Shown: one piece after another, positions 23,284-35,829 of the stretch | How positions within the stretch are numbered: position 1 is the stretch's first letter | How the letters are laid out: every line of letters begins with the position of its first letter | Assembly (NCBI GenBank): GCA_963853835.1 | Contig: OY970834.1 | Span: 28,712,365-28,776,364 of the forward strand | DNA length: 64,000 bases | Direction of reading: 5' to 3' | Source: Calendula officinalis | Taxonomy: Eukaryota; Streptophyta; Magnoliopsida; Asterales; Asteraceae | The notes under the pieces: generated by a model | What the model saw: the letters and a program-made list of their open reading frames with translations, nothing else | Told to the model about the DNA's origin: nothing | Database searches by the model: none | Made by a program: the position numbers and the translations under genes

Positions 23284-26200
23284 TTCTCCCCTTCTAAAAA
23301 ATGACTCGTCCGCGAGTCATCATCCACTTCGGGTTCGTATGGTGCCAAATCTGCGACATTAAACGTGGCGGATACTTTGTAATGGCCCGGGAGGTCAATT
23401 TTGTATGCGTTATCATTGATACGTTTCAGCACACGGAAAGGCCCATCGGCTCGAGGATGAAGTTTGCCAAAACGCCCTTGCGGAAACCTTTCGCGCCGAA
23501 GATATATCCACACGAGATCGCCTTCTTCAAAAATAACTTTACGACGATGCTTATTAGCTCGAGATTGATATTGCAGATTATGACGAATGATTTGTTCGCG
23601 AACTTGTTCATGTAAAAGTTTAATTTCGTTTGCGCGATCATTCCCCTCGGCGCTAAAATGTTCACGTTCCGGCGATGGTGTTAAATCGAGCGGGGTGAAA
23701 GGGTTGCGTCCATAGACAACAAAGAACGGACTACGGCCGGTGGAACTGTGATTTGATCGGTTGTACGCAAACTCGGCTTGAGGAAGGACCGTATCCCATT
23801 TCTTAGGGTTACTACCGACTAAACTCCGTAGTAGGTTTCCCAACGTGCGATTTGTGACCTCGGTTTGTCCATCCGTTTGTGGATGGTGGGAACTACTAAA
23901 TTGCAACTTTGCACCCAAACGTTTCCACAACGTTCGCCAAAAATGACTGACGAATTTGACATCACGGTCTGACGTAATGGTTTTCGGGACGCCATGAAGG
24001 CGAACGATTTCATCAAAGTACAAACGGGCCACTTGTGATGCATCATATGTTTTCACGCAGGGGATGAAATGAGACATTTTTGAGAAACGGTCGACAACCA
24101 CCATGATGGAATCTTTTTTTCGTTGTGTTAGCGGTAAGCCTAAGACAAAGTCCCTGGTTAGTGTTGTGAGTTTTTGCGATGTGACAAGTGCGGCATCGTT
24201 TTAATATTTTTGACACATCTCGATTTAGTTTCGGCCAAAAAAATCGTTCTTGGACTAGGGCAATTGTCTTGTCACGCCCAAAGTGACCGGCTAAAGCACC
24301 TTGATGACACTCTAGGATGATAGCATCGCGAAATGACGAGAGTGGTACACACAAACGCGAGCCTTTGTAGAGTAACCCGTCTTTGTGTAAAAAGTCGCGA
24401 TACGGGGAATCGGCACTGTTAACCCACGCGTCGGCAAAGTCCGGATCATCTTGGTATAGGTTAGCAAAGGAGTGGAAACCTTGGACCTGGAAAGCCAATG
24501 TGGTCACATATGATGGTCGACGGCTAAGTGCATCTGCCACAACGTTGGCGGTGCCGGCTTTGTGTTGAATTACAAAATGAAAATCTTGAAGCATCTCGAC
24601 CCATTTAGCATGTCGTGGGTTAAGCTTTGTTTGCCCTTGAATAAATTTTAGTGCTTGGTGGTCGGAGTATAAGACGAACTCTTTCGGTAAAAGGTAGTGC
24701 CGCCAATACTCGAGGCTGCGAACGATAGCATAGAATTCTTTATCGTACGTGCTATAACGGCGCCTTGTGTCACTTAGCTTTTCGCTAAAGAATGCTATTG
24801 GTCGTTTGTTTTGGGTTAAAACGCCTCCTATGCCAACCCCGGAAGCGTCACATTCAACTTGAAAAACATGTTCGAAGTTGGGAAGGGCAAGAACCGGCGC
24901 ATGAGTGACGGCGGTTTTAAGGGCGTCAAAAGATTTTTGAGCCCCCGGTGACCATGTAAATTTGTTGCCTTTTAAAGTTTCGGTAATCGGGGCGACAATG
25001 GTGCTAAAATTCCGAATAAAACGCCGGTAAAAGGAAGCTAACCCATGAAAACTTCGGACGTCGTGTAGAGATGTGGGTGTCGGCCAAGTAGTGATGGCCG
25101 AAACCTTAGATTCATCCATTCGGATACCCTGCCCGGAGACCAAATATCCTAAAAAGATGACCTCGGTGGTGAGAAAGTGGCACTTGGTGGTGTTGGCATA
25201 CAATTTTTGTTCCCGTAGGACTAAGAAAATATCGCGAAGATGAAGTAAGTGTTGTGTGATGTCTTTGCTAAACACTAAGATGTCTTTGCTAAACACTAAG
25301 ATGTCGTCAAAGTACACGACAACACAATGACCAATAAACGGTTTAAAGATGTAATTCATTAACCGCATAAAGGTACTTGGAGCGTTTGATAATCTGAATG
25401 GCATCACCATCCATTCATATAACCCATCCCGAGTTTTGAAGGCCATTTTCCACTCATCGCCGGGCCGCATACGGATTTGGTGGTAACCACTACGTAAGTC
25501 GATCTTTGAAAAAATCGAAGCTCCGTGTAGGTGATCGAGTAAATCGTCGAAACGAGGGATCGGGAAGCGATACTTAATGGTGATTTTATTGACCGCGCGA
25601 CTATCGATGCACATACGAAATTTTCCCCCGGGTTTCGGGACGAGGAGCGCCGGGACGGCACACGGACTCATGCTTTCGCGAATCAACCCTTTTTCTAATA
25701 ACTCGGTAACTTGTCGGTGAAGTTCGGCGAACTCTTTCGGATTCATGCGGTAGGCCGGTTTGTTCGGAATACTTGCACCGGGAAGAAAATCAATACAGTG
25801 TTGAATATCGCGTGCAAGGGGTAACCCCGGTGGAATGTCGTCCGGAAAAATGTCACTGAATTCCGTGATAAGGGGTTGTACCTCGACTGGGATATGTGAT
25901 ATGGTAGGGTTTTCTTCGGTGATTAATAACCCAAATATAATATGGCCCGGGTCGGTCGGGGTAGGTTTATTGAGGCTGGTAAAAAGCGGCCCGGAGACCA
26001 ACATCGCCTCGGCTCCGTCATCGGTGGGATCGAGAGGGGCAAGTGTTATATGGATGCCGTCTTTTTTAAATGAGTAGGTGTTCCGAAATCCGTCGTGTTT
26101 AGCACGACGGTCATATTGCCAAGGACGGCCCAATAACAAGTGGCAAGCGTCCATCGGGAGGACTTCGCACCAAAGTTCATCTGTATATTTGTTCCCGATG

Positions 26201-27534
26201 GAAAATTGAACCAAGCACCGATGTGTAACTTTAATGAGGTTGCCTTTTTTTAACCATGTAAGTTGGTACGATTCGGGGTGTGGTTGTAACGGTAGGTGAA
26301 GTTTTTCAACCATCGAGGTGGCAACAATGTTTTCACAGCTTCCGCCGTCAATAACGACGGTACAAACTTTACCTTTGGCCGTGCACTTAGTGCGAAAAAT
26401 ATTATTGCGTAGCCATGAAGTATCCTCGGTTGGGTTGTGAACGCTGGTGTTGAGAATACGTTGTATGACAAGGGCTTCACCTCGATCGGGGTATACAGTT
26501 TCCGTAGGTTCATCCTCACACTCGTTATCAGTATCATAAGCAGGTGGCGTCTCGTCGACAAAACCCACAATTTGTGTGTTCGGGCAATCTCGTTTAAGAT
26601 GACCGATCCCTTGACATTTATAACACCGGGGTTGATTAGGTCGTGACCCAGCCGTAGGGTTCGGCGTAACGGGGGTCTGCTTTGGTGGGTCGGACCGTGG
26701 GGGTGGAGTTGTGGTGGCCGGTGGTCGGAACCTATTTGGTGTAGGACATTGTCGGGTTGCAAGTTGTTTTTCCACGCGTTGAGCTAACCTGCATACGTCA
26801 GAAAAGGACCAATATTGTTGTAGCATGACGACATCGGAGATGTCCGGTCGTAAAGCTCCCAAAAACCGGGCGATGACTTGTTCATCGTCCTCCTCAACGC
26901 CACACCTCATCCGTAATCTTTCAAACTCAATTAGAAAGTCTTCGACAGAAAGTGTCGTTTGTTTAAGGTTGTGGTAGTCTAGGAAGGAGTCTTGTTTATG
27001 GTTCACGGGTAGGAACTTGGATCGCATTAAACGTTTCATCTTGTCCCATGTTTCTACCTTGTGTTTACCCTCCCGATACCGTTGATTTTGGACGTGTTCC
27101 CACCATAAAGACGCATATTTGCGTAAGCGAATAGCGACGAGTTTTACCTTGAGGTCTTCGGGTATTTGTTGAAGGTCGAATATGCGTTCAACCGTTTGAA
27201 GCCAGTCGATGAAGTCATCGGCCTGCATACGTCCTTCAAATTCTGGTATTTGGGGTCGGATCCCGAGAGCGCGGAGGTGGTCCCGTGGTGGTGGTGGTGG
27301 AGATTGCGGTGGTCGGCGATGGCGGCCAAAGATGTTGTATTCGCCTTCTTCATTCCACCGAATCGAGGCTGTAGCGGAATTGTCATGACTATACTCGGAA
27401 TGGTTGAGCTCGAGGTCCCGTACGCGTTGTTGCAAGCGTTCGATCTCGATGTCTCGCGGGTCACGTCGATCAAATCCGTTGCCTCCGGCGGCGAATCGAC
27501 GGGGTTGACGGCGGTCTTCCTCACGGTCGGACAT
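23217..27534 (-). pseudogene. gag-pol of CRM-like unit B, same integrase break
   Basis: The domain order is the same as in unit A: main frame 27534-24043, integrase remainder 24104-23217. The integrase deletion and frame change (near 24153), the 21-bp RT duplication (25258-25299) and the PFRL change are all shared with unit A. By eye I found seven amino-acid differences between units: Q/R in NQRY, R/C in RQ_PTPN, P/Q in RPN_PRC, P/S in HPE_YQL, S/P in PK_GGKF, V/L in RDF_HKD and H/R in LWK_LGA. The copies are therefore very young relative to each other. Confidence 0.9.
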
Positions 27535-27564
27535 CGTGAAGATCTTGATGAATCTGATACCACT

Positions 27565-27915
27565 TGATACGGATGTATCGTATGGAAGCTAAAACCTAGC
27601 TTGAAGGTTGCTCGGTAAACCCGAACGATTGCCAAGAACTCGAGATTCTTGAGTTTCTCACGAAACGAATTTATTTTATTCGATATACTACCATCCAACT
27701 AATGCATACAATTCTTTAAATAAAGTCCTAAATTAATAAAAGGAGTCCTAATCTAATACGAAAATATAAGCTAATAGATAAAGCTAAAATTTAAATAACA
27801 AGATAACTTAGAAGATAGTTGGATGGTTTAAACTTCCGATTGAATCCGTTAGCCACTGTTTGGGTTCAAGTCGGCTTCGTGTGGTGGGTGTGCTTGCGTA
27901 TCCGGATCCATATCA
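27565..27915 (-). repeat. LTR 3 of array (5' LTR of unit B)
   Basis: 351 bp. It differs from LTRs 1 and 2 at one visible base (TTATTCGATATAC instead of TTATTCAATATAC). Confidence 0.95.
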
Positions 27916-27920
27916 ATCTC

Positions 27921-28985
27921 TATTTGTGTTTTTACCATAAAAACTATAGCACATTAGATCCTTGAAGTAGAAGAAAACATTTTTAAATATTGTTTAACAA
28001 AAAATATTCGAACATTGAAAGCGTGACAAGACAGTTTGCATATGGGAGTTGATCTTTACATTGTAAATGTTGATTCACACACAATGTTAAAAAATGGCGA
28101 CAAACACACCCAACATTAAAGGCAATACAGTCCAATCTTGTGTTTTTGATTGTTTATTCTAGTAATCCAAAATATTACCCGATAAACTAGAAACCAACTA
28201 ACCTAAACCATTGATCGGTTCGGTCTTTCAGTAAATTTCTGATAAGATAAACCCAACTAATCAGACTCAAAACAATATATCTCTTAACTCCAACTAGTTA
28301 AAGAGTGTAATATTAATGATCTACAACTTTTGTTTTCTTTTCATTTTCATTGTACAAGCAACTTAAACTAAAGATATAGATAAATAAAGGATAATAAAGT
28401 GACAGTAATAAACATATGGTTTATTAGCTTAGTTGGTTAAAGTGTTTGCTAATTATAGATAGAGATATTCTATATATTTCTTATAGTGATGCTTCGTTGT
28501 CATGCTTACACCAATCATCTTGATAATTTTTCCTTCATGAGGAAGGTTCACATATATACCCCAATTTAGAACAAAGAAAATGAGATCACCGGTTGCATAT
28601 TACATATACTAAAAAGGAGAGCTTATTACTTTAACAATACTCGGGAAATTTTGAGGGGTTATACGAGTTACCCCATATTACACAATAGGTCCCATCCATG
28701 CTTTATAATAATATGTATCACAATTAGGGGTGTTTTTTTGGTTGGATCGATTTTGTCCGAACCAAATAGGTTAAACGAATTGGTTTTTGGTTTTCAAAAC
28801 TTAAAAATGAACCGTCCAAACTATGTTAATAATCAAACCATATTATAATTTGGTTGGTCCAGTTTAACAATCCGGGTTTTTCTCATAATATTTTTATAAC
28901 GATATCCTTACAAAAGTATAAAATATCAATGATATTAAATTTGAGTTTTACAATTATGCATTCATCATTCTATCTACTAATTTCA
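27921..28985. other. intergenic, nothing firm
   Basis: Spacer. A tRNA-like A-box phrase (TTAGCTTAGTTGGTTAAAG) near 28426 and a stretch of GGTTTGGTTCGG-like words around 28730-28880 suggest worn SINE or hAT-MITE pieces. No gene was seen. Confidence 0.4.
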
Positions 28986-29247
28986 GAATACAAAAGAAAC
29001 CATGACCTTAATGGATTTGATCCATCTGGATTAATGATTTTGCAAAAAGGTAAATTCTAAGTTTTTTTTTATTACCTATTTCTATTTTTTTCACAAATTC
29101 CCTTAATTTTGTTTTTTTTTTCCGGTAAAATGTTCTTCGATTGCAAGAGGACATAAGGCTGGTGAACTTGTTATTCCTCTAGCAAGATATGTTATTGACA
29201 TGAATACAGATATTGAATCTGGAATAACAGTGTGGTAAGTGATTATT
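28986..29247 (+). pseudogene. fragment of LMBR1-like gene (exons 12-13 with intron)
   Basis: It matches 10672-10933 of the gene upstream: the end of exon 12 (GACCTTAATGGATTTGATCC), the whole of intron 12 and exon 13 (GCAAGAGGACATAAGGCTGG, then the end of the exon and GTAAGTGATTATTAAT). Because the intron is kept, it was copied as DNA, not from mRNA. Small indels break the frame. It ends about 155 bp upstream of the MCM9 start codon. Confidence 0.88.
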
Positions 29248-29403
29248 AATAAAAAATTACCATACTACATTGACCAAGTGCAAAAACGTCAAAGCAGACA
29301 CCAAAACTGTCCACTCTTTCCCGCCAAAGCCGTATAAATCCCTTCAAGCCTTTTTGGCCATTTCCCCCTTTCATCAGTCCTCCGGTGCCGGAGGTTAATT
29401 GAG

Positions 29404-32400
29404 ATGGACGGCCGCAAGCCTGAGAAGATCCTATCGGACTTCTTGACCGAATATCACTCCGATCAGCTTCACTCGATCATTCTATCCTCCGATGACCGCC
29501 TTCATTACCCCCTCTATGTCGAGTATGTATCCTAAAACAATCAACCGGTTTAGCTTTCCATTTTCCAAACAAAAGAAATTTAAACATTTAAAGCTCAATT
29601 GATGTTCTTATCTATTCTTCAATCAGTTTTGCTCAAGTGATGGAGCACGATTCTCCACTTGCTCACGAGATCCTTAAAAACCCGACGGAGTACATGCCTG
29701 TGTTCGATAGTGCAGCCAGATCAGCTCAGGTTTTTTCATCTCTATATTTAGAATATACTATTGTAATTTACATATACGTTTTATTTTCAATTTTGTTTCA
29801 AGGAATGTCATAAACAATTTGATTTCTGCTATTAGGTCATAGGAGTTCAAATACATGAGTGTAGTTTAGCATCACATTAAGGTCCAAGGCTTAGATAGGG
29901 TTAATCAGATTAGACTTTGAAAGTTTCATCATATTATTAGGGTTTCCGTACATGTATGTTCATAATTTGTCACATAATTCATGACATCTCTTTGTAGTTC
30001 TTTAATTGTAAATTCTAATACTGTGATGTAATTTGGATTTTAGGATAACGCCTATCCACAGGTTTTAAAAGTTTGGGAGCATGACAGGCAGAAGGAAAGT
30101 TCATCGTCTCCAAGTATTAAGGAATTTGTGCATGTTCGGATTGATATTCGTGGCCCCATTCTTGATAATCCTGGTACAATTTCCTCTTCATTCAAGGTTT
30201 CATTTACTTCATGATCTTTACTGTTTATTGTTTTTCCATTGTTGCACATATTTAGGACACATATAAGAACATAGTTCTTTTTGCAATATAGACTTTACTT
30301 GTAAATCTTGAGAAATTGTTGATGTGTATTGGATTTTGTAGAATATAATCCGAGCATTGGACGTGTTCGTGTGAAGCATCGTGGCGTTCTTCTCACTTTA
30401 AAAGGAACAGTAATTAGATCTGGAGCTATTAAGATGATAGAAGGGGAGAGGGAGTATGAATGTAGGAAATGTAAAAACAGGTTACTTTCCACTAAACTGC
30501 TATTTTTTCTGTTGAATTAGCTATAAAACATTATTCGCGACAATAAAACGTGATTATTCATAGCCATACATTTAAATTATTCATGGGAAATTTGAATTAG
30601 CTACTAAACTGCTATTTTATATCACATGTTAGCAACTTTGTTAATGGGAAATGTTAATTTGTAGGTTTAAAGTTCAGCCTGAACTGGAAAGCAGGAATTC
30701 TATACCTAAGCCAATATCTTGTCCCTCTCAGGTTATTTATGCTTTGAAGCTATAGTTTTTATGTTTTTTTAAAATAATTTTGTGGATTTTATTCTAGTTG
30801 TTTACTATATATATTTTATCCACTAAACAGAATCCTAAATACTGTGAAAGCACTAGTTTTCAGCTTCTTGAGGGAAACAAAGTGTGTCATGATTACCAGG
30901 AGATAAAGATCCAAGAAAGCACTCAAGTTTTAGGTGTTGGAGCAATCCCACGTTCAATTCCTGTTATTTTGCAGGATGATCTTGTTGATACGGTTAAAGC
31001 TGGAGGTACAACAATGTCATAACAAGTTGTTTACTGAGTCAATATTATTGCTTTTCTGCAAATTCAAGTATAAGTTTACATTTTTGTCTTACTAATTCAT
31101 CAGCTTCATGTTTCATTGCTGACCTTTTGTATAATTATTTGCAGATGATGTGATTGTTACAGGAGTTTTGACAGCTAAATGGTCCCCAGATTTGAAAGAT
31201 GTTCGGTGTGATCTTGAACCTGTATTAGTAGCTAATTACGTGAGGTAATTTAAAGGCAGATAGATATGTCTGTGGTTATCTTTTTTATTTTTAATTTATA
31301 TGTTTTTAACACTTTTCCTTTAACTCTGTTTTAGGAGAATAAATGAGATAAAATTGGATATCGAAATCCCTGATGACATTATTCTGCAGTTCAAAAGTTT
31401 TTGGTCAGAATTTAAAGACACTCCATTAAAAGGTAAGTTTGATGGAAATAGTTTGTTATAATCTTGTTAGATATATAAAATTACAACATATTAACTCTAC
31501 AGGTAGAAATGCTATTCTTCGGGCTATTTGCCCACAAGTTTACGGTCTCTTCACTGTAAAACTAGCAGGTATTTTTCTCAACATTTATAATTTAGAATTG
31601 CTACCTTTTGATTGTGAATGTTAATTTAATAAGTCATGTTAATATTTGTAATCAATAGGTAATTTACTTAGTTATGAGCAATAATTACTGTTTAATGTAG
31701 TTACATTGACACTTATTGGTGGAGTACAACATGTTGATGCTTCTGGTACAAAAGTTCGAGGCGAGTCCCACCTTCTTCTGGTTGGTGATCCAGGTAATGC
31801 CAATCTTATTATCCTAATTAAATAAAATTCATAAGTAAGTTTAAAAACTATAGATTCACTTGCATTAATGGTTTATTTATTTATCTCATTATTAACAAAA
31901 TATCGTTAGCAAGAAGTTTGATTAACTTCCCAGTTATTTAAGTTCTCAGGTACAGGAAAATCTCAATTCTTGAAATTTGCTGCTAAATTAAGCAAAAGAT
32001 CTGTTATCACTACTGGGTTGGGAAGCACAAGTGCTGAATTGACAGTTACAGCAGTTAAAGATGGAGGTATTGTTTGTTGGTTTACTAATTTTAAAGATAA
32101 AAGAGTTCTGTTTGATAATGGAACTATAAAAGTTGAAATTACACAAATGATTCCTGTGGTTTACATGAAATTACGGATTTCTTCCCTAGACTTTTTTTAT
32201 TACACGTATGGTCCTTATTTAAAAAAAAACTATGCACACAGATGGTCCCTGCATCCGTTAAACTTGACCTACTTCTGTTGACATTATGTAAAATGACCAT
32301 TATACCCTTTTAACTTGCAGGTGAATGGATGCTGGAAGCTGGGGCCCTTGTGTTAGCTGATGGTGGACTTTGTTGCATTGATGAGTTTGATAGCATGAGA

Positions 32401-34073
32401 GAACATGATAGAGCTACTATACATGAAGCAATGGAGCAACAAACTATAAGTGTTGCTAAGGTATTTATAAATTATGATATAAACCATTTAAAACATTTAA
32501 TTTAACTTTTTATCTAGACCTGATTACATAATATTTCATTTTCAGGCAGGTCTTGTAACTACTCTGAGTACAAAAACTATAGTTTTTGGTGCAACAAATC
32601 CCAAAGGGCAATATGATCCTGATCAATGTATCTATTCTTAGAATTCTTATGTCTTTATTTTTAAATTATGATTAGTAATATAATGTGTTCTTTTTTAATA
32701 AAATTCAGCTCTATCTGTGAACACAACATTATCTGGGCCTTTAATCAGTAGATTTGACATAGTCCTGGTTCTGTTGGACACAAAAAATCCTGACTGGGAT
32801 AAAGTTGTCTCAGATCATATTCTTGATCAGGTACACACTAGCCTACAGTATGTTCCCTGTGCTCTATTCATCATTACCACATGATTAAATGTTAACGATT
32901 GGCAGGCAGAACCAGAGAAAGACAAATTTCATGAAGATCTCAGTAAAAAGTGGCCCCTTTCCCTTCTCAGAAGGCACATTTTCAAATTTATAGGAATTAA
33001 ACATTTTCTATAACATTTTCAAATATATTCATTCATGTTGCAGGTATATCCATTTTGTAAAAGGGTATTTTAGACCAACTTTAACTAAAGAGGCAGAACA
33101 TGTTATTTCAAGATATTATCAACTCCAAAGAAGATCTGCAACAGAAAATGCTGGTTTCACTCCTGTCTTGAGATTTTCCTATGTCATCCTCTCTTAATTT
33201 CATATCTAATCTTGAGAGTTTTTTTAACTTTTTAATGTAGCAAGAACAACTGTTCGGATGCTTGAGAGTTTAATTCGACTTGCTCAAGGTATGAGTTTTA
33301 CTTTACTACTTGCAAAGTTAACATTCAGCATCAATTAAACAAATTATTAATTATTACGATTGTAGCACATGCAAGATTGATGTTTAGAAATGAAGTGAGT
33401 CGATTAGATGCCATTACAGCAATATTATGCATAGAGTCATCCATGACTACTTCAGCCATTGTTGATAGTGTCGGGAATGCATTGCACTCAAATTTTACTG
33501 ATAATCCTGATCAAGAATGTATCCTTTTTTTTTCTTTTGCTATATACAGTTGGTGAGTATGCATTTTCTTTTGGCAAATTTGCAGCCAACTTTGGTCAAA
33601 TTTTGATTTCTTTTTGCCCAAGAAAGAACCATCAATGTGGTTTGAAGTTTGGAGGATTTTTGTAAGGTTGGTGGTCTTTAGTGGAGCAAAAAACTTGGTT
33701 ACTTGAGATTAAAATTTACCATTTTATGCTATTAACCCCCCCTTTTTTTTCTGAAAAAGGATAAAAATAGTTAAGGATAACAGCAGACAAAAAAACTAGT
33801 TTTTGAATAAAAAGGGTGATCTCAGTGTGATTTAGATGGGTTTAAGTTTAATATAAAAGACAAACATATGCAGTTATATTCTCATGAGCAGTTTTAGTGT
33901 AATGGTTAATTGGAGAATAAAGATGAGTATTTAGTGAAACTAATAAATCCCTAAGGACATTAATTAATTTATAGAGGTAGTTGGTGAATTCCTTAACGAA
34001 AGATCCAGATGCGGTGCAAGAAGAGCAAATCCTTAAAAAGCTCAACTCTTTTGAGGAATTCCCGGATATTTGA
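29404..34073 (+). CDS. MCM9: MCM9, minichromosome maintenance helicase
   Basis: Nineteen exons: 29404-29522, 29627-29729, 30044-30173, 30342-30480, 30665-30731, 30831-31005, 31145-31244, 31335-31432, 31503-31568, 31701-31793, 31950-32066, 32321-32460, 32546-32627, 32709-32830, 32906-32973, 33044-33153, 33241-33288, 33366-33518, 34009-34073. The sum is 1995 nt, 664 aa. The MCM N-terminal OB region has a Cys2 pair (CRKCK, about 160) and later Cys (SCPSQNPKYC). The AAA+ core has Walker A GDPGTGKSQ (about 360-370), Walker B CIDEFDSM (about 430), sensor ATNP (about 470), arginine finger SRFD (about 500) and a winged region near LESLIRLAQAHARL. MCM9 acts with MCM8 in homologous recombination. Plant MCM9 is short and lacks the long animal tail, as here. 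Intron 15 uses GC-AG (AAG/GCACAT). The last exon was chosen because it alone keeps the frame and ends KKLNSFEEFPDI. Confidence 0.95.
32130..32320. repeat. repeat-like insertion in MCM9 intron 11
   Basis: It contains AATTACACAAATGATTCCTG and later GATGGTCCCTGCATCCGTTAA, phrases typical of the common dispersed repeats also seen at 10236 and in the arms of the MULE at 41927. Boundaries are not clear. The MCM9 reading frame is not affected. Confidence 0.35.
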
Positions 34074-35507
34074 ATGTGGTCAACTTGGCATCAGCAACCT
34101 AATTAATGTTAATTAAAGATTATTATTATCTCTTTCACTGGCTATCTGTAAATGAGTTTTGGTACTAATTGTCATTAGAGGATATAGGGCTCGATTAATA
34201 TGATTGTGAACTGTGACAAACATGCATCACTTGGCTTCCGTCAAGACTTTGTAGATCTTTTTGCACGCATAGTATTGATATATTGTTCATCTGTTGGAAA
34301 TGAAACAATGATACTCATTTCTGGTTTGATGGCCTTGATGCCTTGTATGGTAATATTGAGTAGTAAAATTTTGTATTTCGTGTTACAACTAGTAGAATGT
34401 ACCCCGCACAATATTGTGGGGATGTTCATACTATGTCCAAAAAGTTGTTTAGGTCAGTTAATATTTCAATTACACTATAATTGGTTATATGCACCACATG
34501 TCAAGTTAGATTGTTTATGGTAAAAATAAGAACACATAATTTGTTATTTTGGAAATTTAAGACCAGTTGAAACCGATGTTGAAAATGAAATTATTAATAA
34601 TAATAATTATAAAATAAATAATATTAATTACATTTATTGTATTTTAAAAACAATATTAGAATAATAAGAGTTAAAGGAAAACTATCATTTTTAGGTACAA
34701 AGAAACATAAAGTTTCGAGGATAAAGTATTATTTTTTAAAATATTTAAATATTAAGCATTAAATTTCAGGGTAGTAAGTTATAATTTCATAAAAGTTAAA
34801 GTTCAATGGAGTAAAATGTAATTTCAACAAAGTGTAATTGGGAAAATATAAAAAAAAACGATAAAAGAGTAGGCCACAATTAAAACCCGTGACTTCTCCT
34901 TCATTAGGCATACAACTTTACCACTTGAATATATGTCCAGATGCTTTGTAATCCCTCACTAATTGCTAAATAAGAAAAAAGAAGTCACAAAAAAGTAATT
35001 GTACATCACTAATTGTTAAATTAAATAAGATAAAAAAATTCTTAACGAAAAAAAGTAATTATAAAAAGAAAATCTTAAAGAAATTATATTAACTAATAAT
35101 TGCTAAATAGGAAAGTAAAGGTCTCAAGAGTAAAAAGGTCATTAAACATCAACTAATAACTGCTAGATAGGAAAGTAAATGTCTCAAAGACAAAAAAATC
35201 ATTAAATATCCTATGATAAATGTATGTTATATATAATGCGTAGATTTTTGCTAGTTAATTTAATATAAACTTAACTAAAGATGTTGAGAATCATAAAAGT
35301 CAAACTAAAATCATTTTGCATGTTACCTTGTTCTTTAAATAAAAAAAAAACCCTTAAAAAGTATTATTCTCCTTGCCAATTGTATATTAAAATGTGATAA
35401 CAAAGATAATTTTTCAACAAAAAAAAACTATTATGATATTCAACTTGGCTTCTCCAGATGACAAACAAACGAGGGGATCAAAATTGAAACTTAAAACTAG
35501 TAATATC
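34074..35507. other. intergenic, 3' of MCM9
   Basis: Probable MCM9 3' UTR, then AT-rich spacer. At 34878-34942 (minus strand) a worn tRNA-like segment shows TCAAGTGGTAAAGTTGTATG and GTCACGGGTTTTAATTG, suggesting a SINE relic. No protein gene was seen. Confidence 0.4.
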
Positions 35508-35829
35508 TACTTCCTCCGATTTAAAATAAGTGATACACTTTCCATATTTGAATGTATCAAAATAAGTGATACACTTTGAAAACTTACCTTATTTGGTAAA
35601 AAGTAGTGGGACCCACACCCACTAACTATCTACTTTAATCAAGTGAAATGACGGCTTTACCCTTACTTTTACTTTTAAACATTATTAACTTCACTTTATT
35701 CAAAATTTGTGGGACTCATTCCCTACTAACCATCCAATTAATCTAATCTAATTTAATTATCATTATCATATTTTACCTCAAAAACCGTGAAACCAACAAT
35801 GTATCACTTATTTTAAATCGGAGGAAGTA
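35508..35829 (-). mobile_element. MITE, inverted copy of 15571 family
   Basis: It starts TACTTCCTCCGATTTAAAAT and ends TTTTAAATCGGAGGAAGTA with TA edges. The interior is the reverse complement of the copies at 1, 6229 and 15571 (GGGACCCACACCCACTAACT). An extra repeat of AAGTGATACACTTT is present near the left end. Confidence 0.82.

Larger units (their letters stand above)
18301..27915 (-). mobile_element. Ty3/gypsy tandem array: three LTRs, two internal units
   Basis: Three 351-bp LTRs (TG...CA) at 18301-18651, 22933-23283 and 27565-27915 enclose two internal regions, with an exact period of 4632 bp. The outer flanks carry one 5-bp target duplication, ATCTC (18296-18300 and 27916-27920); none surrounds the middle LTR. 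The primer-binding site TGGTATCAGA (initiator Met tRNA) lies next to each minus-strand 5' LTR (27553-27562), and the polypurine tract AGAAGGGGAGAA is at 18652-18663. Short LTRs, a VSATFNVADL-like C-terminus and an integrase frame that ends inside the 3' LTR point to the CRM (centromeric) clade; this is inference. The units differ by few bases. Confidence 0.95.

Noticed and set aside
33519..34008. Alternative last exon of MCM9 starting after TTTATAG (33974) or AGGTAG (33980)
   Set aside because: The first gives an immediate stop and the second a different frame; the acceptor at 34008 keeps the frame and gives a family-like C-terminus.
34200..34523. Plus-strand 107-codon frame downstream of MCM9
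   Set aside because: No domain, no splice continuity with MCM9, low-complexity hydrophobic translation of AT-rich DNA.
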